A stretch of 64,000 nt of DNA from Salinibacterium sp. M195 (GTDB taxonomy: Bacteria; Actinomycetota; Actinomycetes; Actinomycetales; Microbacteriaceae), in NCBI RefSeq assembly GCF_019443965.1, contig NZ_CP040814.1, positions 1,860,001 to 1,924,000 of the forward strand, given 5' to 3'. Shown here one piece after another: positions 17,490 to 25,650 of the stretch (positions are counted from its first letter, which is position 1; the number at the start of each line of letters is the position of its first letter). The notes beneath the pieces were generated by a model. That model was not told the DNA's origin. It worked only from the letters and a program-made list of their open reading frames with translations, and did no database searches. A program made the translations under genes and the position numbers.

Positions 17490-18629
17490 ATGTTACCGGC
17501 GCTCAACCCAGACTCAGCGAACCTCACCGATGTGTTGTCAAGTTCCCTTCACGCAATCGCAGGCGAGGAGAATCGACTGAGCTTGCCGCCCGCCCGACAT
17601 GCCGTTGTGCTCCTGGTTGACGGATTGGGCGCACACAGCCTCAAAGCTCGCCTTGGTCACGCCAGAACGCTTGCGGCAGCATTCTCGAAGCGGTCAGTGA
17701 TCCAATCTGGGTTTCCTACGACAACAGCGTCAGCGATTGCCAGCTTGGCGACTGGGGTCCGGGCCGGCCAGCACGGGCTGGTGAGCTATAGCGCTCTCGA
17801 CACCGCCAATGATCGCGTGATCAATCAGCTCTCCGGATGGGACGCGCGCCTTGACCCTGCGACGTGGCAGCGCGTGCCGACGCTTTTCGAGCGTGCGAGT
17901 GAACAGGGATTCACGGCCGTGGCCGTCGGGGCATCGCGCTATCGAGACTCCGGTTTTACGCGGGCGGTCTTGCGAGGAGCGCGCTATGTCGCTGCGGGGT
18001 CGCTAGCGGAGCGGCTGCGTGTGGCTGTCGCTGTTGGTGAAACCAGTGCAGCCGCATCCATCACTTACGTCTACGCGCCGGAGCTTGACATGGCAGGCCA
18101 TGCCCACGGTTGGCAATCGCCGCAATGGACGCATGCCCTTGAGTCCTTGGATGCCGCACTGGCCGGAGTCGTTGGTCGTCTGGCAGCTGACCAAGGAGTG
18201 CTTATTACTGCCGACCACGGCATGGTCGATGTGCCACCCAGCGCCCATGTACTTTTCGACACAGCACCAGAGCTCTTGCTTGGTGTTCGGCACTTCGCGG
18301 GCGAGCCTCGCTGCCTCCACCTCCACCTGGAGCCGACTCTCACTGCGGACCAGAGAGCGGATGTGCTCGAGCGCTGGCAAGAGGCCGAAGGTCACCGCTC
18401 TTGGGTTGTGAGCCGAGACGATGCGATTGCGGCTGACTGGTTCGGCGCCGTTGATGCCGCAGTCGCGCCGCGAATTGGGGACATCGTCGTAGCTGCTCGT
18501 AAAGCGATTGCGTACTACGACTCTCGCATTCCGAATGATCATGGCCGACTAATGGTCGGCCAGCACGGTTCGTGGTCGGATGACGAGTTGCGAGTCCCGC
18601 TTCTGCGGTTCGGAGCGTTCGCCGACTAG
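17490..18629 (+). CDS. alkaline-phosphatase-superfamily (nucleotide pyrophosphatase/phosphodiesterase-like) enzyme
   Basis: 379 residues of the type I phosphodiesterase/nucleotide pyrophosphatase family. Metal ligand D44 in LLVDGLGAHS, the threonine nucleophile in SGFPTTTASA (T78 or T79), and the later metal motifs ELDMAGHAHGW and TADHGMVDVP are all visible, so it is probably an active two-metal hydrolase of phosphodiester or phosphate ester substrates. No signal peptide is seen; probably cytosolic. The frame is open further upstream but the ATG at 17490 starts where family similarity begins and clears parC. Convergent with sepH. Confidence 0.85.
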   Translation: MLPALNPDSANLTDVLSSSLHAIAGEENRLSLPPARHAVVLLVDGLGAHSLKARLGHARTLAAAFSKRSVIQSGFPTTTASAIASLATGVRAGQHGLVSYSALDTANDRVINQLSGWDARLDPATWQRVPTLFERASEQGFTAVAVGASRYRDSGFTRAVLRGARYVAAGSLAERLRVAVAVGETSAAASITYVYAPELDMAGHAHGWQSPQWTHALESLDAALAGVVGRLAADQGVLITADHGMVDVPPSAHVLFDTAPELLLGVRHFAGEPRCLHLHLEPTLTADQRADVLERWQEAEGHRSWVVSRDDAIAADWFGAVDAAVAPRIGDIVVAARKAIAYYDSRIPNDHGRLMVGQHGSWSDDELRVPLLRFGAFAD

Positions 18630-18706
18630 AGAGGGTGGTCGTTCGCAAAATGTTGAGAATGCCTTGTGCGGCAAAGATGCAGCAAACTCACAGAATTTAG
18701 CGCGCG

Positions 18707-19717
18707 CTAGGCAGGGTCGTCGTCAGGCTTTGTGCCAAAGACGATGTCGTCCCAGCTGGGCATCGCGACCCTCCGCCGTCTCGATTTTGCTGGGGGCTGA
18801 GGTTCCGAGGCTTGGGGCGGTGCCGGCGCGTCGTGGCGCTCGTGAGCAGTGGGCGGATCAAGGAGCCGCATCGACGGCTCTGAGCTTGGCGGCCCAACAG
18901 CATCGTCTTCTTCACTGTCGAAGTTGGCAGGTTCCCGCTCGCCTCGCCGGCGACGTAACGCGTCTAAGAGGTCTGCGGTTTGGTTGCCAACGCCAGCGTC
19001 AGCGCTCCGGTCACGCATCACGGGAAGCTCGGCTGGTCGGACCTGGGCGGGCTCGTCGTCAAGGTCGTTGACGTCAAAAGCTCCGCTATCAAAGCGAGCA
19101 GCGTCAACCGTGTGGTCAGCGGGAGCCACGGCGCGAAGCCGGGGAATAAGAGCGCCAGCGGCTTCTCCCTGTTGCGAGAGAGTTTTGGCTTCATTGTTGA
19201 GCGGAACGAGGGACTGGCGTTTCGGGTCGAATTGCCAGCGAGCATCGTGGTCGATGGTGTTCGCGGCGAACGCTAGCTTGACGACCCAGCCGGTCTCGGG
19301 GTCTTTCCAGCTGGCCCAACGCTCGTCTGTCGCGTGCAATTCGAGCAGTCGTTCTTGGATCGCTGAGCCGAAGGTGCGAGACGACGTTAGCGAATCGGTT
19401 TCCCCTGCGACATGCACGGGAACGGCATGCGCAGATTCAATAACGAACGCGCGCTCCGCCATGACGGGGCCCTCGAAACGCAGAATATATTCGAGATCAG
19501 CACCCGTGACATCTGCGACATCCTGAGCCGACATGCCCGCACGGATGTGAGCTTGAACTTCGCGGGGAGCTAACTTGGCGCCGCCCCCTGCTTGGCTGCG
19601 GCTTTGGCGCAGGCGTGACTGCAAGACGCTGTCTACCGCGAGGCGGTACTGCGTTCCGTCGGTGCCTGAAACAATCAGTGCACCGTCTTGTACTTCGAGT
19701 ACTCGAAGGTCTTCCAT
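18707..19717 (-). CDS. sepH: septation protein SepH (DUF3071)
   Basis: 336 residues. The N-terminal DUF3071 domain (MEDLRVLEVQDGALIV to about residue 160) includes the helix-turn-helix-like REVQAHIRAGMSAQDVADVTG. An acidic, Pro-rich disordered region follows, and the protein ends with the conserved basic-tryptophan motif RRRVAMPSWDDIVFGTK. In Streptomyces and mycobacteria SepH binds FtsZ and stimulates its assembly. The ATG at 19717 is chosen because GGAGAAG precedes it and the family starts there; the open frame extends 31 codons further upstream. Divergent from the DUF4193 gene, as usual in actinobacteria. Confidence 0.93.
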   Translation of the reverse strand: MEDLRVLEVQDGALIVSGTDGTQYRLAVDSVLQSRLRQSRSQAGGGAKLAPREVQAHIRAGMSAQDVADVTGADLEYILRFEGPVMAERAFVIESAHAVPVHVAGETDSLTSSRTFGSAIQERLLELHATDERWASWKDPETGWVVKLAFAANTIDHDARWQFDPKRQSLVPLNNEAKTLSQQGEAAGALIPRLRAVAPADHTVDAARFDSGAFDVNDLDDEPAQVRPAELPVMRDRSADAGVGNQTADLLDALRRRRGEREPANFDSEEDDAVGPPSSEPSMRLLDPPTAHERHDAPAPPQASEPQPPAKSRRRRVAMPSWDDIVFGTKPDDDPA

Positions 19718-19917
19718 AGTGAACTTCTCCAGCCCTGACGATTCCGCTTTAGGATCGCACGGAGTTGCCCCAAAACGCGGGAATAACACGCCTCGGTTCG
19801 GAGTTATCACAGGCGCTGCACAGTGATGCAGATTCGGCGGTTTGCAATTCGGCTCGCTTTCATGGAGACTGTGCCCGCCGATTCCGGTGATTCAACGCAA
19901 AACAGAAGTGGATGGGC

Positions 19918-20211
19918 ATGGCCACCGACTACGACGCACCTCGTAAGACCGACGACGACTCCGAGTCGATCGAGGCTCTTAAAGAGCGTGTTCCTGACAA
20001 GATGTCGGGCTCGGTTGATGTCGACGATTCAGACAACCCGGCGAACTTTGAACTCGCTGGGGCAGACCTTTCTGATCTCGACCTCGATGTGGTTGTTCTG
20101 CCTCCTCAGGCCGACGAATTCACTTGCGTGAGCTGCTTCCTTGTGAAGCACCGCTCGCAGGTAGACCACAACACCAAGCTCGGCGCTATTTGCCTGGAGT
20201 GCGCAGCTTAG
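19918..20211 (+). CDS. DUF4193 zinc-ribbon protein
   Basis: 97 residues beginning MATDYDAPRK, as is typical of the family. The acidic middle (residues 30-65) precedes a C-terminal zinc ribbon: C70 and C73 (CVSC) with C92 and C95 (CLEC). Likely cytosolic; proposed by resemblance to be a transcription-associated small zinc protein, but the function is unknown. An in-frame ATG six bases upstream is less likely. The last 26 bases overlap the 3' end of the convergent DUF3093 gene. Confidence 0.9.
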   Translation: MATDYDAPRKTDDDSESIEALKERVPDKMSGSVDVDDSDNPANFELAGADLSDLDLDVVVLPPQADEFTCVSCFLVKHRSQVDHNTKLGAICLECAA

Positions 20212-20641
20212 ACTGCGCGATCGCTTCAGCTAACAACTCGGGAGTGCGGCTCGACAACAACCAATATGGTGTCGGGTCGCTCTCATCGACGAGCTCCAGT
20301 TTTGCTACGGGCGAAACCCAGCCGCGAATCATGAGCCAGGCACGAGCATCAAGCCGTTGTCCGCGCTCAAGTGTGGCTTGCGCCCCCTGGAATGTGGATA
20401 CCGTGCCGATGATCGAAATCGGCAACGTGGCCTTCCCTGCTCGCAGTTCCTGCTCGTCGACCTCGATTGTCGGCGCTGAGAACATGAGAAACAGCACGAT
20501 GGCGCCATACAGCACCGCAGCGGTGACGTACCCGGCGATGATGTTAATGGGCATGAAGACCAAAATGCTTGCGGGAATGATGAGAGCGGTGCTGATGTAC
20601 AGCCATGCGGTTGGCCATAAACGTTCACGGTAGATAGTCAC
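20186..20641 (-). CDS. DUF3093 family membrane protein
   Basis: 151 residues. Begins TIYRERLWP, as typical for DUF3093, with two membrane segments at about 10-30 and 33-53, then a soluble beta-rich domain (GTVSTFQGAQA; ARAWLMIRGWV; DPTPYWLLSSR). Function unknown. The GTG at 20641 is preferred, although GGAGG stands only one base before it; TGTAAT six bases upstream may mean a leaderless start. The open frame continues to 21106 but the extra part is antisense to dut. Next to dut and DUF4193, an order conserved in actinobacteria such as M. tuberculosis (Rv2697c-Rv2699c). Confidence 0.85.
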   Translation of the reverse strand: MTIYRERLWPTAWLYISTALIIPASILVFMPINIIAGYVTAAVLYGAIVLFLMFSAPTIEVDEQELRAGKATLPISIIGTVSTFQGAQATLERGQRLDARAWLMIRGWVSPVAKLELVDESDPTPYWLLSSRTPELLAEAIAQSKLRTPGK

Positions 20642-20698
20642 TCCTCCATTACACACTGCTTTTGGCGAGCACGTTTCGGGCTGTGCGCTCTTCTGCAC

Positions 20699-20704
20699 TA
20701 GCCT
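20699..20704 (+). promoter_or_regulatory. -10 box of a leaderless dut transcript
   Basis: TAGCCT six bases before the GTG at 20711, with no ribosome-binding site between. Confidence 0.6.
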
Positions 20705-20710
20705 CGACTG

Positions 20711-21175
20711 GTGATCGACAACGTAGAGGTGCTCATTTCTGGCGGGCAGGAGCCCGCATACTCGCATCCTGGTGACGCGGGTGCCGATTTGTATGCGGCC
20801 GACAGCTACACGCTGGCGCCGGGGCAACGCGACACTGTCTCCACAGGGGTCTCCATTGCGTTGCCAGACGGGTACGTCGCTTTCGTGGTCCCGCGCAGCG
20901 GTTTGGCCGCGCGCCACGGCATCACTGTCGTCAACAGCCCGGGCACCGTTGATGCTGGCTATCGCGGCGAGATCCGGGTTACATTGCTCAACACCGACAC
21001 GGTGTCCACTTTTGAGATCGTGCCGGGGGATAGAATCGCGCAATTGATCGTTATGCCGGTTTCCCGCGCTCGTTTTATTCCGGTTTCGACACTTCCCGGC
21101 AGTCATCGCGGTGAGTCTGGCTTCGGCTCGACAGGAATCCGCGCAGATTCAACCCAACAAGGAGCTACTTCGTGA
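20711..21175 (+). CDS. dut: dUTP diphosphatase
   Basis: 154-residue trimeric dUTPase that hydrolyses dUTP to dUMP and pyrophosphate, limiting uracil in DNA and feeding dTMP synthesis. All five family motifs are visible: DAGADLYA, PRSGLA, NSPGTVDAGYRGEI, RIAQLIV and the C-terminal arm GESGFGSTG. The GTG start follows a TAGCCT -10 by six bases. The stop overlaps the GTG of the DUF3710 gene by four bases, so the two are translationally coupled. Confidence 0.96.
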   Translation: MIDNVEVLISGGQEPAYSHPGDAGADLYAADSYTLAPGQRDTVSTGVSIALPDGYVAFVVPRSGLAARHGITVVNSPGTVDAGYRGEIRVTLLNTDTVSTFEIVPGDRIAQLIVMPVSRARFIPVSTLPGSHRGESGFGSTGIRADSTQQGATS

Positions 21176-21777
21176 GCGACACCACCGATTCTCTTGAACC
21201 TCAAGATCAGCCCAAGTCTGCACCCGAAAACCGTGCGAGCGAGGGCCCTCTCGACGAGAGCGAAGCGAATGCGGTTCGACCGTATGTTGATCTCGGTGGA
21301 GTGAAGATCCTGCCCCGCCAAGAATTACACCTTCGACTGGAGATTGAGGAAGCAAGCAAGCGCGTCGTCGCCGTTGGCCTCGACTACGCAGGGTCGACGC
21401 TGCAGATTCAGCCCTTTGCCGCACCTCGTTCGAGTGGGCTCTGGCATGAGATTCGCCAGCAGATTATCGATCAGGTGCACGCTCAAGGAGGCACAACGAA
21501 GGTCGCCGATGGCACCTTTGGGCCTGAAGTCTTTGCTGAGATACCTGTCGCCGGCGGAAAGCCGGACGAAAAACGTATTGCCCGCTTCGTTGGTGTAGAT
21601 GGTCCGCGCTGGTTCTTGCGCGGCGTAATCGCGGGCGAAGCGCTTACTAGTGCCGAAGCCGCGACCAAGATCGACGACCTGTTCCGCTCCATCGTGGTAG
21701 TTCGCGGAAATACGCCCATGCCGCCGCGCGACCTTATTCCGCTTCACGTGCCGGCAACGGGCGAAAAGGAATCTTAG
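21172..21777 (+). CDS. DUF3710 family protein
   Basis: 201 residues. After a 35-residue acidic N-terminus comes the DUF3710 domain (YVDLGGVKILPR, LQIQPFAAPRSSGLW, DGPRWFLRGVIAG). Soluble; function unknown. In actinobacteria it is nearly always beside dut, and the 4-base overlap here suggests coupled synthesis. The DUF3159 gene follows after two bases. Confidence 0.9.
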   Translation: MSDTTDSLEPQDQPKSAPENRASEGPLDESEANAVRPYVDLGGVKILPRQELHLRLEIEEASKRVVAVGLDYAGSTLQIQPFAAPRSSGLWHEIRQQIIDQVHAQGGTTKVADGTFGPEVFAEIPVAGGKPDEKRIARFVGVDGPRWFLRGVIAGEALTSAEAATKIDDLFRSIVVVRGNTPMPPRDLIPLHVPATGEKES

Positions 21778-21779
21778 GC

Positions 21780-22511
21780 GTGAGCTCAGGAGACGCCCCA
21801 TCGGGCTCGGCAAGCGATGACGCGACGCCGGTAGATCCCGCGGTTCGGGAGGCTCTGGCGTCAGCCGCTCGTCGCTCGGCAGTGGGACACGTTGCGCCGG
21901 GGGAAGCCCCGACCGCTTCGGCGCTCTTGGCTGCGATGGGTGGCATCCGGGGGCTCATCGAGTCGATTCTCCCCGGGCTGAGCTTCTTGGTTCTTTACAC
22001 CGTGACTCAGCAGCTCGCTGTGTCGGTTCTTGTGCCGGTGGCCGTAGCTGTTGTTTTTGTCGTTGTGAGGCTGATCTCTCGTACGCCCATTTCATCCGCA
22101 CTCGTTGGGGTGCTTGGCGTCGGACTTTCTGCGGGGTTGGCTCTCATCACTGGCCGGCCGGAAGACAACTTTCTGCCGGGCTTCGTTATCAACACTGTTT
22201 TTCTCGTCGCGATCGTCGTGAGCTTGCTCATGCGCCGACCGCTCGTCGGGGCTATCGCTTCGTTGTTGGTTCCGACCGCCGCTGATTGGCGTCGTGACAA
22301 AGCCAAATTTAGAGTCGCGCTCATCGCCACGTTCATGTGGGCGGGCTTATTCGCGGTTCGCTTGGCAGTCGAGCTTCCGCTGTACTTTGCTGAGGCCACG
22401 CAGGCTCTCGCGACGATGAAGTTACTTCTTGGCGTTCCTCTGTACGCCGCAGTGCTGTGGGTTACGTGGTTGTTGATGCGCGCAGCCTATGGTCGCCCGA
22501 CATCCGAGTAG
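21780..22511 (+). CDS. DUF3159 family membrane protein
   Basis: 243 residues. The N-terminal 60 residues are soluble; about five hydrophobic segments follow (beginning LSFLVLYTVTQQLAVS, VAVAVVFVVV and LVGVLGVGLSAGLALI). RVALIATFMWAGLF and the LPLYFA segment are typical of DUF3159. Integral cytoplasmic-membrane protein of unknown function, third gene of the dut unit. GTG start with AAAGGAA about 10 bases upstream. About 180 bases with an operator-like palindrome separate it from acnA. Confidence 0.88.
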   Translation: MSSGDAPSGSASDDATPVDPAVREALASAARRSAVGHVAPGEAPTASALLAAMGGIRGLIESILPGLSFLVLYTVTQQLAVSVLVPVAVAVVFVVVRLISRTPISSALVGVLGVGLSAGLALITGRPEDNFLPGFVINTVFLVAIVVSLLMRRPLVGAIASLLVPTAADWRRDKAKFRVALIATFMWAGLFAVRLAVELPLYFAEATQALATMKLLLGVPLYAAVLWVTWLLMRAAYGRPTSE

Positions 22512-22563
22512 TTCGCTGACTTCGTCGTGGCGTCGGGACCTTGCGCGGCTGATGGTGTATATT

Positions 22564-22581
22564 TATCTCGACGTCAAGATA
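22564..22581. promoter_or_regulatory. operator-like palindrome upstream of acnA
   Basis: TATCTCGACGTCAAGATA is an 18-bp palindrome matching its own reverse complement at 16 of 18 positions. It lies about 110 bases before the aconitase start and 42 bases before the TAGGCT -10. The regulator is unknown; the length and symmetry suit a dimeric MarR- or TetR-type repressor. Confidence 0.6.
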
Positions 22582-22622
22582 CTTTTGACTTCGATCGCTG
22601 CCCACGCGGCGCGATACAGCCT

Positions 22623-22628
22623 TAGGCT
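22623..22628 (+). promoter_or_regulatory. acnA -10 box
   Basis: TAGGCT fits TANNNT and would give a leader of about 60 bases ending in the GGGAG ribosome-binding site. No good -35 is seen, which suits an activated or repressed promoter. Confidence 0.4.
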
Positions 22629-22692
22629 TACCTTGCTGGATGCAGCACACGCTCCGCGCAAGGATTGAAGAACCGTAGCAAGGGAGATGACA

Positions 22693-25509
22693 GTGTCGAC
22701 AGTCAATAGTTTTGGGTCGAAAGACACACTCACAGTCGGATCAACCGATTACGAAGTGTTCCGCATCGACAAGGTGCCGGGCTACGAGAAACTTCCGTTC
22801 AGCCTCAAGATTCTCCTCGAGAACCAGCTGCGAACAGAAGACGGGAAGAATGTCACTCAGTCGCAGATCGAGTCTCTCGGCTCCTGGGTTCCGAGCGCGG
22901 ATCCCGACACGGAGATCCAGTTCACGCCTTCGCGTGTAGTCATGCAGGACTTCACCGGAGTCCCGTGCATCGTTGACCTCGCAACCATGCGTGAGGCTGT
23001 CGCTGAACTTGGCGGAGACCCCACCAAGATCAACCCTCTTGCTCCCGCAGAACTCGTCATCGATCACTCGGTCATCGCCGACCTCTTCGGTTCCGAAAAT
23101 GCACTCGAGCGCAACGTGGAACTCGAATATGAGCGCAACGGCGAGCGCTACCAATTCCTCCGTTGGGGCCAGACTGCGTTCGACGACTTCAAGGTTGTCC
23201 CTCCCGGAACGGGAATCGTTCACCAGGTCAACATCGAGCACCTCGCTCGCGTTACCTACACGCGTGAAGTAGACGGCAAGACCCGCGCCTTCCCCGACAC
23301 TCTCGTCGGCACCGATTCGCACACCACGATGGTCAATGGCCTTGGTGTGCTCGGATGGGGCGTCGGCGGAATTGAAGCCGAGGCAGCAATGCTCGGACAG
23401 CCCGTCTCCATGCTTATCCCCAAGGTCGTTGGTTTCAAGCTTCGCGGATCAATTCCTGCCGGTGTCACGGCTACCGACGTAGTACTCACCATCACGCAGA
23501 TGCTCCGTCAGCACGGCGTTGTTGGCAAGTTCGTGGAGTTCTATGGCGAAGGAGTTGGCGCAGTGCCGCTCGCTAACCGCGCCACCATCGGAAACATGAG
23601 CCCCGAGTTCGGTTCGACCGCAGCGATGTTCCCGATCGACGACGTGACCCTCGACTACTTGCGCCTCACCGGGCGCAGCGAAGAGCAAGTCGAGCTCGTC
23701 GAAGCGTATTCGAAGCTTCAGTCGCTCTGGCATGACCCAAGCATTGAGCCAGCGTTCAGCGAGTACCTTGAGCTCGATTTGGGAACTGTGGTGCCATCGA
23801 TTGCTGGACCGAAGCGTCCACAAGATCGCGTTGAGCTCAGTAACGCCAAGAAGCAGTTCGAGATCGACCTCAACAATTACGCGTCAAACGATCACTCCAA
23901 AGTTGACGCAGCTGTCGAAGGAACGTTCCCCGCGTCAGACCCGATTGGCCTGACCTCTCAGGATGAAAATTCGGCACACGAGCGTTCGCACACTCACGCC
24001 AGCCACGCGCCATACACCGCATCGTCGCCGACCTCGGTGAGCGTCGACGGGGGAGACTCGTTCACTCTCGACCACGGTGCCGTCGCGATCGCTGCGATCA
24101 CCTCGTGCACGAACACCTCGAACCCTTCCGTCATGCTGGCCGCCGGACTTCTGGCACGGAATGCTGCGGCAAAGGGCCTGAAGTCGAAGCCGTGGGTCAA
24201 GACCACGCTTGCGCCGGGCTCCAAAGTTGTCACTGACTACTACGCGAAGTCTGGTCTCGACGTATCGCTAGAGGCTCTCGGCTTCTACACGGTTGGCTAT
24301 GGCTGCACGACCTGTATCGGCAACTCTGGTCCGCTGCAGGATGAAATTTCCAGTGCAATCAATGAGAACGACCTCGCCGTCACCGCAGTGCTCTCGGGTA
24401 ACCGTAACTTCGAAGGTCGCATTAACCCTGACGTCAAGATGAACTACCTAGCGAGCCCGCCCTTGGTTATCGCTTACGCGCTTGCAGGCTCGATGAACTT
24501 CGACTTCGACAGCGATGCTCTTGGTCAAGATCAGGACGGCAACGATGTCTTCTTGAAAGACATCTGGCCCGATGCATCCGAAGTCCAAGCGACAATCGAT
24601 TCCTCGATCGACCGTGAAATGTTCACCCACGAGTACGCGGGTGTATTCGACGGCGACGAGCGTTGGCAGAACCTTCCTACGCCTACCGGTTCCACCTTCG
24701 AATGGGATGACGAGTCGACTTACGTACGAAAGCCCCCGTACTTCGAGGGAATGACAATGGAGATCACTCCAGTCAGCTCGATCACCGGCGCACGCGTTCT
24801 TGCAAAGCTGGGTGACTCGGTCACTACCGACCACATCAGCCCTGCTGGTTCGATCAAGGGCGACAGCCCCGCGGGAATCTACCTCAGTGAGCACGGCATC
24901 GACCGTAAGGACTTCAACTCCTACGGTTCGCGTCGCGGAAACCACGAAGTGATGATTCGCGGAACCTTCGCCAACATCCGTCTTCGCAACCAGCTTCTTG
25001 ATGGCGTTGAGGGTGGCTACACTCGTGACTTCACCACGCCGGATGCCGCTCAGTCGTTCATCTACGACGCGGCTCAGAACTACGCAGCTCAGGAAACTCC
25101 GCTCGTTGTTCTTGGTGGTAAAGAGTACGGCTCTGGTTCGTCGCGTGACTGGGCGGCAAAGGGAACGAGCCTGCTCGGCGTCAAGGCAGTCATTTGTGAG
25201 AGCTTTGAGCGTATTCACCGCTCGAACCTCATCGGAATGGGTGTTCTGCCGCTCCAGTTCCCCGAAGGTCAGAGCTGGGAATCGCTCGGACTCGATGGCA
25301 CCGAGAGCATCAGCATCACCGGTGTTGAAGAGCTCAACGATGACCGCATTCCGAGCACCCTGCATGTCGTAGCCGTGCCGACCGCACATTCGCCCGAAGG
25401 CAAGTCAACGGTTGAGTTTGATGCGAAACTGCGCATTGATACTCCGGGTGAAGCTGACTACTACCGCAACGGTGGAATTCTTCAATACGTATTGCGTTCG
25501 CTGGTTTAG
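22693..25509 (+). CDS. acnA: aconitate hydratase A
   Basis: 938-residue [4Fe-4S] enzyme isomerising citrate to isocitrate in the TCA cycle. Cluster ligands lie in [12 protein letters not shown] (about 470) and [11 protein letters not shown] (about 536-541); the swivel domain carries [15 protein letters not shown]. The GTG at 22693 is chosen over the ATG at 22687 because GGGAG is then six bases away, and the protein begins [13 protein letters not shown] as in relatives. A strong hairpin terminator follows. Likely controlled through the palindrome at 22564. Confidence 0.96.
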   Translation: MSTVNSFGSKDTLTVGSTDYEVFRIDKVPGYEKLPFSLKILLENQLRTEDGKNVTQSQIESLGSWVPSADPDTEIQFTPSRVVMQDFTGVPCIVDLATMREAVAELGGDPTKINPLAPAELVIDHSVIADLFGSENALERNVELEYERNGERYQFLRWGQTAFDDFKVVPPGTGIVHQVNIEHLARVTYTREVDGKTRAFPDTLVGTDSHTTMVNGLGVLGWGVGGIEAEAAMLGQPVSMLIPKVVGFKLRGSIPAGVTATDVVLTITQMLRQHGVVGKFVEFYGEGVGAVPLANRATIGNMSPEFGSTAAMFPIDDVTLDYLRLTGRSEEQVELVEAYSKLQSLWHDPSIEPAFSEYLELDLGTVVPSIAGPKRPQDRVELSNAKKQFEIDLNNYASNDHSKVDAAVEGTFPASDPIGLTSQDENSAHERSHTHASHAPYTASSPTSVSVDGGDSFTLDHGAVAIAAITSCTNTSNPSVMLAAGLLARNAAAKGLKSKPWVKTTLAPGSKVVTDYYAKSGLDVSLEALGFYTVGYGCTTCIGNSGPLQDEISSAINENDLAVTAVLSGNRNFEGRINPDVKMNYLASPPLVIAYALAGSMNFDFDSDALGQDQDGNDVFLKDIWPDASEVQATIDSSIDREMFTHEYAGVFDGDERWQNLPTPTGSTFEWDDESTYVRKPPYFEGMTMEITPVSSITGARVLAKLGDSVTTDHISPAGSIKGDSPAGIYLSEHGIDRKDFNSYGSRRGNHEVMIRGTFANIRLRNQLLDGVEGGYTRDFTTPDAAQSFIYDAAQNYAAQETPLVVLGGKEYGSGSSRDWAAKGTSLLGVKAVICESFERIHRSNLIGMGVLPLQFPEGQSWESLGLDGTESISITGVEELNDDRIPSTLHVVAVPTAHSPEGKSTVEFDAKLRIDTPGEADYYRNGGILQYVLRSLV

Positions 25510-25526
25510 CTAACGTTTTACTCCTG

Positions 25527-25568
25527 AAGCGCGTGGTTGAGAGTTTTGCTCTCGCCACGCGCTTTTTG
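25527..25568 (+). terminator. acnA terminator
   Basis: AAGCGCGTGG (25527-25536) pairs perfectly with CCACGCGCTT (25555-25564), with GAGA/CTCT inner pairs, followed by TTT. Confidence 0.85.
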
Positions 25569-25638
25569 TGTATGTCCCAGCGACTGGGCGCCGCCTTTGA
25601 ACCTTGCGCGTCATCGTTCGATGAAACGCGAAGGAGCC

Positions 25639-25644
25639 TAGACT
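25639..25644 (+). promoter_or_regulatory. -10 box of a leaderless dxs transcript
   Basis: TAGACT six bases before the ATG at 25651. AAGGAG at 25631 is too distant (14 bases) to be a good ribosome-binding site. Confidence 0.6.
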
Positions 25645-25650
25645 GGTTGT

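Noticed and set aside
20642..21106. Upstream extension of the DUF3093 frame, giving a 306-residue protein.
   Set aside because: The extra part is antisense to dut and has no family similarity; DUF3093 proteins start at YRERLW.
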